Assembly (NCBI GenBank): GCA_010093485.1
Contig: MU001493.1
Span: 1,786,937 to 1,850,936, forward strand
Direction of reading: 5' to 3'
Length of the DNA: 64,000 nt
Source of the DNA: Karstenula rhodostoma CBS 690.94
Lineage: Eukaryota; Ascomycota; Dothideomycetes; Pleosporales; Didymosphaeriaceae
Part shown: positions 1-13,962 of the stretch, piece by piece
How positions within the stretch are numbered: the stretch's first letter is position 1
Layout of the letters: each line of letters starts with the position of its first letter
Translations under genes and position numbers: made by a program
Notes under the pieces: generated by a model
Told to the model about the DNA's origin: nothing
The model's input: the letters and a program-made list of their open reading frames with translations, nothing else
The model's database searches: none

Positions 1-680
1 TAATACTCCTATAGCGAGGAATATTATAATATAAGGAATAGATAATTAAAGAAGGAATTATAATTAACCCTTTACTACCTTATATATATAAAACTAATAG
101 TTTAGTAGAGCGAGCTAGAAAAGAGCTAATTAAATAAATAATAAAGATAAGGTCTAGTATAAATCTATTAATAAAGCTATAGCTAGAAATTATAAATATA
201 GTAGTCTAGCTATATAATATAAGCCTAAGTATAGTATATAGCTTTTAATTACTAAATAAAGTATTAGATAGCTAGTTCTAATAGTACTTTTAGTACTATA
301 AGCTTATAATTATATAATATATAATAATAGATCTCTACTTAGACTAGAGTAGGATTTACGCCTATAGATACTAAGTATATTCTCTAATAAAGGATCGCGA
401 AGCTAGGTATAATAGAAGGAGATTTAAAATAAATTTAAGAGCTTATATTAGGTATTTAGTAGGCTATTAAACTTCTAATATCTATAGAATATAGATTCTT
501 ATACTTAATTAAGTAATTATAACTAGGAATATTATATTTAATAAGATAACCTTTTACTAGGGAGTATATAAAGTTAAGCTCCTAAAGATAAAAGCTCTAA
601 GAATTATAGAAAGTATTTATAAAGATAAAGTTAATAATCTAGAAAATATATTTAATATAATTAATTTTACTTCTAGCTTA

Positions 681-3600
681 AATAAGTATATAAGCACTAT
701 AAGAATTAAGGATACTAAGAAACTACTTAAGGATAAAGAATTAGAATAGATAGATTTTAAGGATAGCTAGCTAAGAAATTAGGAAGTAATAATACTAATT
801 ACTATATAAGTTATAGATATAGCTAGCTAGTAACTAGGAATTTATATAGGCTAAGATTTAAGTATAGGACTTATAACCCTAGATATAATACTATAACTAG
901 ATATTATAGAGACTAATTAATATAATTATAAGGATATTAGGAGCTACTAGAATTAGAATTTAATTAGAAAAGCTAGTAAACTAGAGCCTTAGGATAATAC
1001 TTCCCTAGAGTAGGAGCTTTAAAACCCTACTACTACCTTTTAACCTAGTGTAACTAACTCTATACTACTAGATAAAGTAGAAAATCTACTAGTAAACTAA
1101 AGGTAATAGTATATTTTCCCTATAGTAAGTAGAGTAAGTAGATAACTTTAAAAAAAGGTACCTAAAATTAACTAACTAATAAGTAGGTATTTACTAGTTT
1201 AAAGGTTAAAATAATAAGATATAGATTATAATAATTAGCTAAAGGGTAGATTAAATTTTAGTATATATATACTAATAGTAGATTTATCTTTAAAAGATAG
1301 TTTCTAGATTAACTTTATATATATATTTATACTAGGAGTAGATAAAACCTAAGATAAGTATAAAGGCTATAAGATACTAAATATAGTAGTTATAGTAGCT
1401 ATACTTAAAAAACTAAAACTAGTAATATTACTAGCTTATTTATATAGAGATAAGCTACTACTAGAACTAATACTCTAGAAATATCTACTTTTCTATCCTC
1501 TAGGAAAGCTATTTAAGTAGGCTATAATTAAAAAAATTACTACCCTATAGTAGAAAGAAACTTAGATAAAGCTACTCTAATTATAAGTAATAGGATATTT
1601 ACTTTTATTAAAATAAGTATTTATATATAAACTTAATTAGAATAGTTAGTTTAAAAACTATAAAGCTTATATTATAGTTAGAGGGAATCTTTAACTAAAG
1701 GATACCTTATACTTAACCTATACTACTATACTTATAGTAAGGTTATTCTAAGTAGTAATAGTAATTACTATAGAGTTTAACCTTAAGATTAAATAATATA
1801 ATATTATAGGAGTATTCCTAAATACTATAATTATAGTAGATAATCCTATAACCTATAAACTTCTAGATAGGTTTAAAATACTAAGAATATATATAAAATT
1901 AAATTAAGCTCTCTATAGTTTAAAAGACTTACTACTTCTCTAGTATAAAGAGTTTTCCCACTTACTTAGAGCTAAAGGGCTTAAAGCTTTAAAGGAAGAG
2001 TCTTATTTATTCCTTTCTAGAGATTAGAAAATCCTAGTACTATTCTATATAGATGATATACTACTTCTATATTATAATAACTATAAAGAGTAAGCTTAAA
2101 TACTATAAAATAAAATTATAAATAAATATAAGATTAAAAATAAGGGACTAGTTAAGTAGTTTCTTAGAGTATAAATAATTAGAGACTAAGATAATTAGAT
2201 AATTATACTTATATATAATATATATATTAATAAGATTATAAAAAGATTTAAGCTTTATAAAGCTAGTAGCTTCCTACCTACTCCTCTCTTAATTAATAAG
2301 TTTAAAAAGAGTAAAGGCGAAGTATCGCTATAGTAAATTAAGAGTTATTAAGAAAAGGTTAGATTAGTATTATATATAGTAATTATACTATAACTAGATA
2401 TTATATTTACTATATTAAAGCTATTCTTCTTCCTTACTAATCTAAGTATAAAGTATAAAGTAGTAGTTAATTAAGTAATTCTATACCTTTATAGGATACG
2501 CTAGAAAGTAATTTAGTTTAGTAGATATAATAGTCTAGACCTACTTATCTATAGAAATATATCTTTTATAAATAATCTATTAATAAGATAATTATTCTAT
2601 AGATATATTACTCTACTATTTAGTAGTACTATTCTATAGAAGGTAGCTTACTAAAATATAATTATAACTTTAACTATAGAAGTAGAGCTTCTTACTCTAG
2701 AATATATTAGTAAAGAAGTAATAGCTTTAAAGTACTTCTTTACTAAATTTATACTAGACTTAGGATTACTCTAGTAAATCTACTATAATAATTAGTAGAT
2801 AATTAGACTAGTAATTAGAAAAAATAAAAGAATTACTATATACCTTTACTATATAGATATCTAGAATATATAGCTATAATAAGAGTATATAAAGGGATTA
2901 TTTAAGGTTTTATATCTTAAAATAAGTAAAATACCTATAGATAGTTTAATAAAAGTACTATTAAAGTAGTAGTTTACTAAATTTATATAGCTACTTAACC
3001 TTTAAGATATAAGTTTTATAATTATAGATATAGAAGAAGTAAAGTAAATAAAGATTTATTAGATTTAATTATAAAAAGTACTTTTTAACTAGAGAATAAA
3101 AGAAAAATAAAAAAAAAATAAAAGAAATCTATTCTACTTAAATATATTAAGTATCTAATTAAAGAGCTTATAAAGCTAAGTATACTACTATACTTCTAAT
3201 ATATTAGAGTACCTAGTATACCTATATTTAAAGCTACCCTAACTATAAATAAAAAATTCCTTAGTTTTAAAAAACTTACTATAACTATATAAATACTCTT
3301 TAGGGTAATTAAAGTTAAACTACTACTAATTTATACTATAATAACTAATACTTAGACCTACTTTATAGAGCTACTATAAAGTATAGTACTTATAAGGAAT
3401 AGATATACTATATTTAGAAGTATATATAGCCTCCTATAAGCCTACCTCCTAGCTATCTATAGAGTAGACCTACTAAAAAATAGGTAAAGTAGGGATAAAA
3501 GTAATAGAAGTAGAGATAGAAATAGGAGAAGTAGGGATAGGAGTAGAGATAAGAGTAGGAATAAGAATAGGTAAAAATAGAATAGAAGTAGGTAGAGTAA

Positions 3601-4843
3601 GGATAGAAGTAAAAGAAATAGAAAAAAAGCTAGTTATTAAATAGGGGTTCTATAAAGGTATAAAAAAGGTTTTTTAACTTTTATTTTAATTCTTTAGTAT
3701 AGCTTAAATATACTACTATAAATAATTAACCTCGCGAGCCTATATATAGTTAGTAAAAATCTAAGTAATAAGGAAAGTAAGGGAAGTTTATACTAGAGTT
3801 TAGATTATTATAAAATAAGATAAAGTATATTATATATATAGCTAAAAATAGTAGACTATAATAATTAGTAAAACTTAACTAGATAAGTAGAGAATCTAGT
3901 TTATATTAATTTATATAAATATATATAATAGTAAAAGTAGTACTCTATCTACTAGTTTATAATATTATAGTAGAGGCTATCTAACCTACTATTTAAGGTA
4001 CTTATTAAGTAATTAAGGTAGCTTATTAGCTAGATAGCCCTAATATACTCTTTTTTTATAGCTAGAGGAGTATATAATACTATTAGAGGAGCTTAGCTAA
4101 AAGTATAGGAAGTAGACTAAGTAGGAAGATAATTAGATTAATAAATTATTTAAGAAATTATAGTAAATTTTTTAGTAGTAGCTACTTATTTAGCTTTAAG
4201 TCTCTCTTTTTATTTATACACTTTAGTAGCGCGAGCTTTAGTAGCGTTATTAGCTATCTAAAAAGTATAAGTAGAGTATTAAAAAGTAAAAGGTAAGAAT
4301 ATACTATAAGATAGAATAATAGGGATAAAGAAGAGAAGTTTAAAAGGTATAAAAAATACCTTTTTATCCTATCTACCTCTACTAATTTAAGCTATATAAT
4401 AATTACTTACCTTATTTACTATTACTTACTATACCTAGTTATAAGTCTACTACTATTTATAAGTACTATACTAAGTACTAGAAGACTCTTACTCTAGCTA
4501 ATTAGTATTATAATACTAATAATAGTATAATATAAGTAGGAAATTATAGTCTAAGCTATATATTTCTAAAGGAAGCTAATCTAAATAATTAAATTCTACT
4601 AGTAAATAAATAATAAGCGCTATTTACCTAAGGGATATATTAAGAATATAAATAATACTTAGTAATATTAGGGTTTATAGAGATCTAATTAGCCGTGATA
4701 AGGGGTACCTTAACCTAAGTACTAAACTAATTTAGGATAAGTATAGTATATAACTAGCCTTTCTAGCAATCTTTTCTTATATAGCAATCTAATTAATTCA
4801 CTCCCTAAATAAAGGGATATTCGAGCTCCTTTTCTCTACTATA
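681..4843 (+). mobile_element. Copia (Ty1) retrotransposon remnant, tandem copy 1
   Basis: Reading through RIP stops on the plus strand shows a Copia reverse transcriptase. The catalytic motif reads FYIDDILLLY at about 2038-2068 and is still intact here, with one of the few remaining ATG triplets of the block. An RNase H region follows, with the pattern ITTLTIEVELLTLEYISKEV near 2660-2730, and a LLNLQDI tail near 3000. Bases 681-4843 are repeated head to tail at 4844-8994 with an offset of about 4,163 falling to 4,151. Sequence 1-680 lies upstream of the duplicated unit and probably belongs to the same element, but I cannot assign a domain. I did not find clear LTRs. Confidence 0.8.
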
Positions 4844-7800
4844 AATAAGTATATAAGTACTATAAAAATTAAGAATACTAAATAACTACTTAGGGGTAAA
4901 GGATTAGAGTAGATAAATTCTAAAGATAGCTAGCTAAAGAATTAGAAAATAATAATACTAACTACTATATAAGTTATAAGTATAGCTAGCTAGTAGCTAG
5001 AAATTTATATAAACTAAGATTTAAATATATAACTTATAACCCTAGATATAATACTATAGCTAAATATTATAAGGACTAATTAATATAATTATAAGGATAT
5101 TAGAAGTTACTAAAATTAGAATTTAACTAGAAGAGCTAGTAAACTAGAGTTTTAAAATAATACTTTCTTAGAGTAGGAGCTTTAAAACCTTACTACTACC
5201 TTTTAACCTAGTATAACTAACTCTATACTACTAGATAAAGTAGGAAATCTACTAGTAAGCTAAAGATAATAGTATATTTTCTTTATAATAAGTAAAGTAA
5301 ATAGATAACTTTAAAAAAAGGCGCCTAAGATTAATTAACTAATAAATAGATATTTACTACTTTAAAAGTTAAGATAATAAAATATAAATTATAATAATTA
5401 ACTAGAGAATAGATTAAATTTTAGTATATATATACTAATAGTAGATCTATTTTTAAAAAATAGTTTTTAGATTAACTTTATATATATATTTATACTAGGA
5501 GTAGATAAAACCTAAGATAAGTATAAAGGCTATAAAATACTAAATATAGTAATTATAGTAGCTATACTTAAGAAACTAAAACTAGTAATATTACTAGCTT
5601 ATCTATATAGAGATAAGTTATTACTAAAACTAATATTCTAAAAATATTTACTTTCCTATTCTCTAGAAAAGTTATTTAAGTAGGCTATAATTAAAAAAAT
5701 TACTACCCTATAATAAAAAGGAACTTAAATAAAGCTACCCTAATTATAAATAATAGAATACCTACTTTTATTAAAATAGATATTTATATATAAGTTTAAT
5801 TAAGATAATTAGTTTAAAAACTATAAAGCTTATATTATAGTTAGAGGGGACTTTTAACTAAAGAATATCTTATACTTAACCTATACTACTATACTTATAG
5901 TAAAATTATTCTAAGTAGTAATAGTAATTACTATAGAGTTTAACCTTAAAATTAAATAATATAATATTATAGGAGTATTCCTAAATACTATAATTATAGT
6001 AGATAATCCTATAACCTATAAACTTCTAGATAGGTTTAAAACACTAGAAATATATATAAGATTAAATTAAACTTTTTATAATTTAAGAGACTTATTACTT
6101 CTTTAGTATAAAGAGTTTTCCCGCTCGCTTAGAATTAAAGGGCTTAAAACTTTAAAAGAAGAGCCTTATTTATTCCTTTCTAGAGATTAGAAAATTCTAG
6201 TACTATTCTATATAGATAATATACTACTTCTATATTATAATAATTATAAAGAGTAAGCTTAAATATTATAAAATAAGGTTATAAATAAATATAAAATTAA
6301 AGATAAAGGACTAGTTAAGTAGTTTTTTAAAGTATAAGTAATTAAAAACTAAGATAATTAGATAATTATACTTATATATAATATATATATTAATAAGATT
6401 ATAAAAAGATTTAAGCTTTATAAAGCTAGTAGCTTTCTACCTACTCCTCTCTTAATTAATAAACTTAAAAAGAGTAAAGGTAAAGTATTACTATAGTAAA
6501 TTAAAAGCTATTAAGAAAAGGTTAGATTAGTATTATATATAGTAATTATATTATAACTAAATATTATATTTACTATATTAAAGTTATCTTTTTTCCTTAC
6601 TAACCTAAATATAATATATAAAGTAGTAGTTAATTAAGTAATTCTATACCTCTATAGAACGCGTTAGAAAGTAATTTAGTTTAGTAGATATAATAGTTTA
6701 GACCTATTTATTTATAAAGATATATCTTTTATAGATAATTTACTAATAAGATAATTATTTTATAGATATATTATTTTACTATTTAGTAGTACTATTCTAT
6801 AGAAGGTAGCTTACTAAAGTATAATTATAACTTTAACTATAAAAATAGAGCTTCTTACTCTAGAATATATTAGTAAAGAAGTAATAGTTTTAAAGTACTT
6901 TTTTACTAAACTTATACTAGACTTAGAATTACTCTAATAAATTTACTATAATAACTAGTAAATAATTAGATTAGTAATTAGAAAAAATAAAAGGATTATT
7001 ATATACCTTTACTATATTAATATCTAGAATATATAGCTATAATAAAAGTATATAAAGGGATTATTTAAGATTTTATATTTTAAAATAAGTAAAATACCTA
7101 TAGATAATTTAATAAAAGTATTATTAAAGTAGTAGTTTACTAGATTTATATAGCTATTTAACTTTTAAGATATAAGTTTTATAATTATAGATATAGAAGA
7201 AGTAAAGTAAATAGAGATTTATTAAATTTAATTATAAAAAGTACTTTTTAACTAGAAAATAAAAGAAAAATAAAAGAAAAATAAAAGAAATTTATTCTAC
7301 TTAAATATATTAAGTATCTAATTAAAGAGCTTATAAAGTTAAGTATACTACTATACTTCTAATATATTAAAGCGCCTAATATACTTATATCTAAAGCTAC
7401 CCTAATTATAAATAGAAAATTTCTTAATTTTAAAAAACCTATTATAACTATATAAATACTCCTTAAAATAATTAAAGTTAGACTACTATTAATCTATACT
7501 ATAATAACTAATATTTAGACCTATCTTATAGAGCTACTATAAAGTATAGTACTTATAAAGAATAAGTATACTATATTTAAAAGTATATATAGCCTTCTAT
7601 AAGCCTACCTCTTAGTTATCTATAGGGTAGACCTACTAGAAGATAAATAGAGTAGGGATAGAAGTAGTAGAAGTAGGGATAAAAGTAGAAAGAATAAGAA
7701 TAGAAATAGAAATAAAAGTAAGTAAAAATAAAATAGAAATAGATAAAGTAGGAATAGAAATAGAAAAAGTAAGAAAAGAGCTAATTATTAAATAAAGATT

Positions 7801-8994
7801 TTATAAAGATATAAAAAGAGTCTTTTAACTTTTATTTTAATCCTTTAGTATAGCTTAAATATATTACTATAAATAATTAACTTTATAAATCTATATATAG
7901 TTAGTAAAAATTTAAGTAATAAGAAAGATAAGGAAAATTTATATTAAAGTTTAAATTATTATAGAATAAAATAAAGTATATTATATACTTAGCTAGAAAT
8001 AGTAGACTATAATAATTAGTAAAGCTTAACTAAATAAATAGAGAATCTAGCTTATATTAATTTATATAAATATATATAATAATAAAAATAATACTCTATT
8101 TACTAGTTTATAATATTATAGTAAAGGCTATTTAACCTATTACTTAAGGTACTTATTAAATAATTAAGGTAGCTTATTAGCTAGATAGCCTTAATATACT
8201 CTTTTTTTATAACTAAGGGAGTATATAATACTAATAGAGGAGCTTAGCTAAAAGTATAGAAAGTAGACTAAATAGAAAAATAACTAAATTAATAAATTAT
8301 TTAAAGAGTTATAATAAATCTTTTAATAATAGTTACTTATTTAGTTTTAAGTTTCTTTTTTTATTTATATACTTTAGTAGCGCGAGCTTTAGTAGTATTA
8401 TTAGCTATCTAAAAGATATAAATAGAATATTAAAAAGTAAAAGATAAGAATATACTATAAGATAGAATAATAGGGATAAAGAAGAGAAATTTAAAAAGTA
8501 TAAAAAATACTTTCTTATTCTACCTATCTCTATTAGTTTATACTATATAATAATTACTTACCTTATTTACTATTACTTATTATACCTAGTTATAAGGCTA
8601 CTACTATTTATAAATATTATACTAAGTACTAAAAAACTTTTATTCTAGTTAATTAGTATTGCGATACTAATAATAGTATAATATAAGTAGGAAATTATAG
8701 TCTAAGCTATATATTTCTAAGGGAAACTAATCTAAATAATTAAATTCTATTAGTAAATAAATAATAAGTACTATTTACCTAAGGGGTATATTAAAAATAT
8801 AAATAATACTTAATAATATTAGGATTTATAGAGCTCTAATTAGCCGCGATAAGGAGTACCTTAATCTAAATACTAAACTAATTTAGGATAAGTATAGTAT
8901 ATAACTAGCCTTTCTAGTAATCTTTTCTTATATAGTAATCTAATTAATTCGCTTCCTAAATAAAGGGATATTTAAGCTCCTTTTCTCTACTATA
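4844..8994 (+). mobile_element. Copia retrotransposon remnant, tandem copy 2
   Basis: This is a head-to-tail copy of 681-4843. Its left edge starts at AATAAGTATATAAG, the same word as at 681, and its right edge ends at CTTTTCTCTACTATA, the same word as at 4826-4843. The reverse transcriptase motif reads FYIDNILLLY near 6200; the second Asp codon has changed GAT to AAT, a typical RIP transition. The two copies differ mainly by C/T and G/A changes, as expected if both were mutated independently after duplication. Confidence 0.8.
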
Positions 8995-11899
8995 ATTTAT
9001 AAACTTTACTATTTAAAACTTTAATATTAGTAATACTAAAATAGAAACTATTACTAAATTCTTTAGTTTTAGTACTAAAGATACTCCTTTTAAGTATAAT
9101 TACTATAATACTAATATTAATATAAATATTTAATATACTACTAGTACTACTTACTTTCCCCTTTTTTTTTTAACTAACTATTATTATACTTACTACTAGA
9201 ACTACTTAGATAGAGTTAAGCTTTATTTTAGAGGTAAGGTATTAAACTAAAATACTTATAATAAGTATTAAATAAATAATAATTATACCTCCTACTTTTT
9301 TTATTATAAATTTTAGCCCTAATTTAATATTATCTCTACTCTATTAACCTCTTTTTAAGAAAATTAGCTAATTCTAACTTTAGCCTTTTAGTTACTAATA
9401 TTATTTTAGCTACTAATATTCTTCCTATTAGAATAATATATACTTAGGCTTTATTTATATAAGTTTCTAAGGCTATCTCTATCTTAAATACCCCTATTAG
9501 TAATAAACGTTTAGAGCCCTATTTTATTATACTTTAAGGCTATAGTCTTTTCTCCCTTAAGGCTCTTTTTAATCTAGCCTAATAGACTTTTAGAGGTTTA
9601 TTTTATTTTTATTATAGCTTAGTTTCTTTTTTCTAAAACTTTAGCTCTTCTATATAGGTTACTTTTTCTTTATACTTTAATTATAGTTTACCTATTTCTA
9701 GCTTTTCTATATATTTTAATTCTTTATTCTAAAATACTATTCTTTTTTAATTTTAATTATTCTCTAGTTTAACTTATTTTAAAGGAGAAAGTTCTATTTT
9801 TTAATTTATAAATTTCTTATTTAATAATTTACCTCTTTAGCCCTAATTATCTTTTAGATTTTAGTAGAGTTATTTTTATACTAGTTCTCTTTTTTATTAC
9901 TTTAAAACTACTAGTAGTTCTAATTCTTCTAAACCTTTAACTAGTTATTATCCTTCTTATATTACTAAAGACTCTAATAAAAAAAAAAAAAAAATTAAAA
10001 CTTTATTTTTCCCCTTTAATAATAGTTCTTTAATTAATACTTAGTTCTAAATTTATTTCTTTCCTTTTCTTTACTTTTTTAAAGGTATAGACTTTTTCTT
10101 ATTACTTACTTCTTTTATAATTCCTTTCTTTTCTATACTATTTACCTATCTTTTTTATATCTCCCCTTTACTTTCTTTAAAACCTTATTAAGTATTTTAT
10201 TTTTTTTACTTTCTCTTCCTCTCTTTTACTAACTACTTATAGTTAGCTTTCCTAATACTTTATTAGGTTAGGGGGGTAGTTAATCTAACTTAATATTAGA
10301 CTTAGAAGTAGATATATTTATATTTATATTTAAATTAAAAGCTTTTTTTCTTTATAGTATAACTATTCTTAGTAAACTACCTCTTATTTATATTACTAGT
10401 ATAATTATCTATTAAAGCTCTTTTTTTTTTTTCTTTTTACTTTATTTTTTATAGCCTTTCTTTATTTTTTAAGTCTAACTCTAATTACTTCTCTCTCTTT
10501 TTAACTACTTAATACCTAGATAATTTAGATACTTTTAGCACTAGTTAGTAAGAGTTAATTAGTAGGTCTTTAGATACTATTTTTATCCTTCTTTTTAAAA
10601 TCTAGACTTTATTATTAGGGCTAAGCTTATAGAACCTTTTAAGGTAATTACTACAGTAGGGTAATAGAAAGAAAAAGTATACTTTTTTTTAAGGGATTTT
10701 AAAACGTTATATCTCTATAAATATTATCGCTAGACCTAAAATTAGAGACTTATTAGAAAGGAGGTAGTTAGTTCTATAAGTTAAATATTTTATACTTTTT
10801 ATAGACTAGTGTTATAAAGGTATAAAATAAAAATAAAGCTCTAATCTTTTATTCTCTAAAAGTAAAGTATTAATACTTTTTAACTAGTATACTAAAAAAT
10901 CTAAAAATAGTACTATATATAGTACTCTATAAAGTATTAATTATATAATATTTTTAGATTAGGTTTCCTTTTAAAATTCTATTTAATTTAGTATTTTACT
11001 AAAAATAGATCTTCTTACCTATCTAGTTCTAAAAGATCTAGTGTCTTTTTTTAATATTTATATCCTTTTATTTACTAGTAAAATTAACCTAAAATTAAAT
11101 AAAAATTTATTATATTTATATTTAAACTAAAATAAAAAAACTAGTAAAATACTATATATTAAATATAGGGTTTATAGTTTTACTTTTTAATCTAGATAAT
11201 AAGGTATAATTTATAGTATATAGAATTAAAGAAATTATTTCTATATCTATTTTAGTTATAAAGATATAAAAAATTAAGTATTTAAATATTTTATTACCTT
11301 TTTCTTTATAAATATATTTCTACTATATTAATATAAAAAATATTCTTATATTCTTTCTATTATAAGGTATAACTTTTCTATAAAAAATTTAGTTTCTTAC
11401 TATTAATTATCTTTAAAATACCTAAAATTATATCAATAAATAAAAATATTACTCTAGAATTTTAAAACTAGTATAACTTTATAATTAGGTAAGAAATATA
11501 ATTTAATTTTTTTTCTATAGTTTAATCTAACTTAGAAGTATATATAGAGAATTATAAAACTTTTTTTTATATACTAATTAAAATATATAGTACGCTAGAA
11601 GTTAGGGGTTAAAATATCTCTAACTTTAGGCTTAATAAAAAAATCTATTAGAGCTATAAATCTAAAAGTAGAATATAAGTAAAGTAGATATATATTTTCT
11701 CTAAAGAATTCTAAAAATACTAACCTTTTAGTGCTAATATCTATAGAGATATAATAGTTTTAAATTATTAACTTTAAAGTATACTTTTTCTTTCTATTAC
11801 CCTACTATATATATTTTATATTAAAAGGGTACTCTATCTAATTTCTCTAGCTAGTAATATAACTACCTAGGGTAGTTAATAGTAATTTAGTAAGGACTA
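8995..11899. other. Unassigned RIP-mutated sequence
   Basis: I cannot place a domain here. The stretch is pyrimidine-biased on the plus strand and contains a 16-A run (9979-9994). A G-rich tract (AGGGGGGTAG) near 10,265-10,275 resembles the polypurine tract seen before the 3' LTR at 22,114, so a plus-strand LTR element may end here, but I found no matching LTR. The right part may hold the 3' end of the minus-strand Gypsy described next. Confidence 0.5.
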
Positions 11900-13718
11900 A
11901 GCTATCTATTATATATTTTTTTAGTAATAAACTTATTAATTACTCTAATAAAGTCCTAAACTAGTACTAGATTACTTTTAGTAAAACTTTATTAAAATAC
12001 TTTAGTAAAATCCTATTATTCTATTCCTTTTAAGTATATCTTTCTTAATTTAGAAAGTACTTTTAATAGCTTATCTTTTTTCTATTCTAGTTACTTTACC
12101 CTTATAGTAAGGAAATCTAATTAATATTTAACCTCTATTTATAGTAAGGTTTACTAGCTTTTAATCGCTAGCTCTATAAGTAGAATTAGCTAGATACTAG
12201 TAATTATCTCTATAGGCGCTAGGCTTATACTTTAGTATATTAAAACTATTTTAATTTAAATTATAGTAGATAAGTCTCTTTTCTAATTAGTTCTTAGCTT
12301 TATAAAGACTATAATAAGTAATTAATACCTTTTCTCTACTAGTCCTTATACTTTTAAGTTATAGGATAAAGTTTAAATTCTATATATACTATAGTATTTA
12401 GCTAGAGTTTTAACTACTAATTTATTCTTAGGCCCCTTATTTATATTTAGCTAGGGAAATACTTCCTATCTATATATAATATTTTTATATAGAAACTTTA
12501 TAATACTTTCTAAATCTACTTTTACTAGTATTCTAGTCTTAGGCTATCTAGATATATACTCTCTTACTACTACTAAAAATAATTTCTAATACTTACTTAT
12601 TAGTATATAGGTAATATTAATAGTCTATTACTTAAATAGGGTTTTAGAATTACTAATTTTTAGACTAGTCTCTATTTAATTACCTTATTTTATAGTATAA
12701 ATAGTATATTTTTATAGTTCTATTTAGATAGTCTTAAACTAGCCCTCCTACTAAAACTAAAACTAAATTACTATATTTATAGCTTAAATATTTTTATAGT
12801 AGAGGTACTAATAAACCTCCTAAACTAAGGCTTTTTATATATTTAAGTTATTAATAACTTTTTAAATTACTAGATTTAGGGTTAATTTCTTAAATAGTAG
12901 CTTTACTTTTATAAAAAAACCTTAGGCTCTTTTTATATATAGAAGGTAATTCTTTCTTATAATTAGTCTATTAGGTTATTTTCTAGATAGTAGAAACCTA
13001 GCTATCTCTTTTAACTTTTCTAAAAAGTTATTACTAAGAATCTAGACCTTTTATAGGGTAAAGCTTAATCTATTATTATACTTTTCTACTATATAGTCTA
13101 TAAAAGAGTCTAGATTTTTTTCTAGTTCTTTTAGGGCTATCTATTCTTCTTATTATAGGTACCTTAATAATCTATTAGTAATTATATTATATTTCCTAGG
13201 TCTATAGATAATTTTAAAGTTCTAGAGTAAAATATTCCTTAGCTAGTAATTTATAACTAACTTAGGAAGGTCTATAGAGGACTAATTAAGCTATAAAATT
13301 AAGGTAGTAGTATTTATTTTAATAATAAATTAGGTTCTATATAGGTATAGTATAAACTCCTTAAGTATCTATACTACTACCTTATATTCTAACTTAGTTA
13401 AATACTATTTTAATTTAGCTTTAGACTATAAGGTATTTTTAAATTAAATAGAATAGTATTTTCTATTCTTTTCTACCTATTTAATATATACGCCTCCTCC
13501 CTATACACTTATATCTATATAAAGGAAGATCTAGTACCCTAATTTATAATCTAGAATTATTAAAACTAGAGTAGTAGTAATACTTTCTTTTAGAATTTTT
13601 ATTAATTATCTCTTAATATCTCTTTATATCTATTTCTAGTCCTTCTTTATTAGCCTATATAATAGCCTTACTTTAATAGAAAAGTAGAAGATCTATTACT
13701 AATAGTAAGTATAGATTC
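11900..13718 (-). mobile_element. Old Gypsy element, fragment 1 (RNase H to integrase)
   Basis: Read on the minus strand, the fragment shows an RNase H start (IFLYIDISV followed by GGG, near 13,480-13,530), a tether region (FKIIYRPRKYNI, near 13,190) and an integrase core (LVVVREYISRQPKTR and KGPKNKLVV, near 12,400-12,560). The last two correspond to the LVVARDDLSGWVEAR and GGPENK patterns of one fungal Gypsy group. The fragment stops at the target duplication of the nested plus-strand Gypsy (GATTC, 13,714-13,718) and resumes at 23,841. Its lower boundary is uncertain. Confidence 0.75.
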
Positions 13719-13962
13719 TATAAGGGTTAATTTAACCTAAGGTTAAATCCCCTTATAGGATTTATCTACCTTTAAGCTTAGGCCTTATCTAGTAGCCTAT
13801 ATATAGATTAGTTAGTAGATTCTAAATACTTACTATATAGAAAGCTCCTTTCTAGAACCCTCTCTATCTTAATATCTTAAGTTTAGTTTTAATTTATATA
13901 GTTTCTTTTATCTATTTAATTCTAAAAGTATTTATCCTATTTAGTTATATTCTAGTTTTATA
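13719..13962 (+). repeat. 5' LTR of the chromodomain Gypsy
   Basis: The LTR starts TATAAGGG (TG changed to TA by RIP) and ends TTTTATA. It is directly flanked on the left by GATTC, which recurs right of the 3' LTR. Length is 244 bp, the same as the two 3' LTR pieces joined across the nested insertion. Confidence 0.88.
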
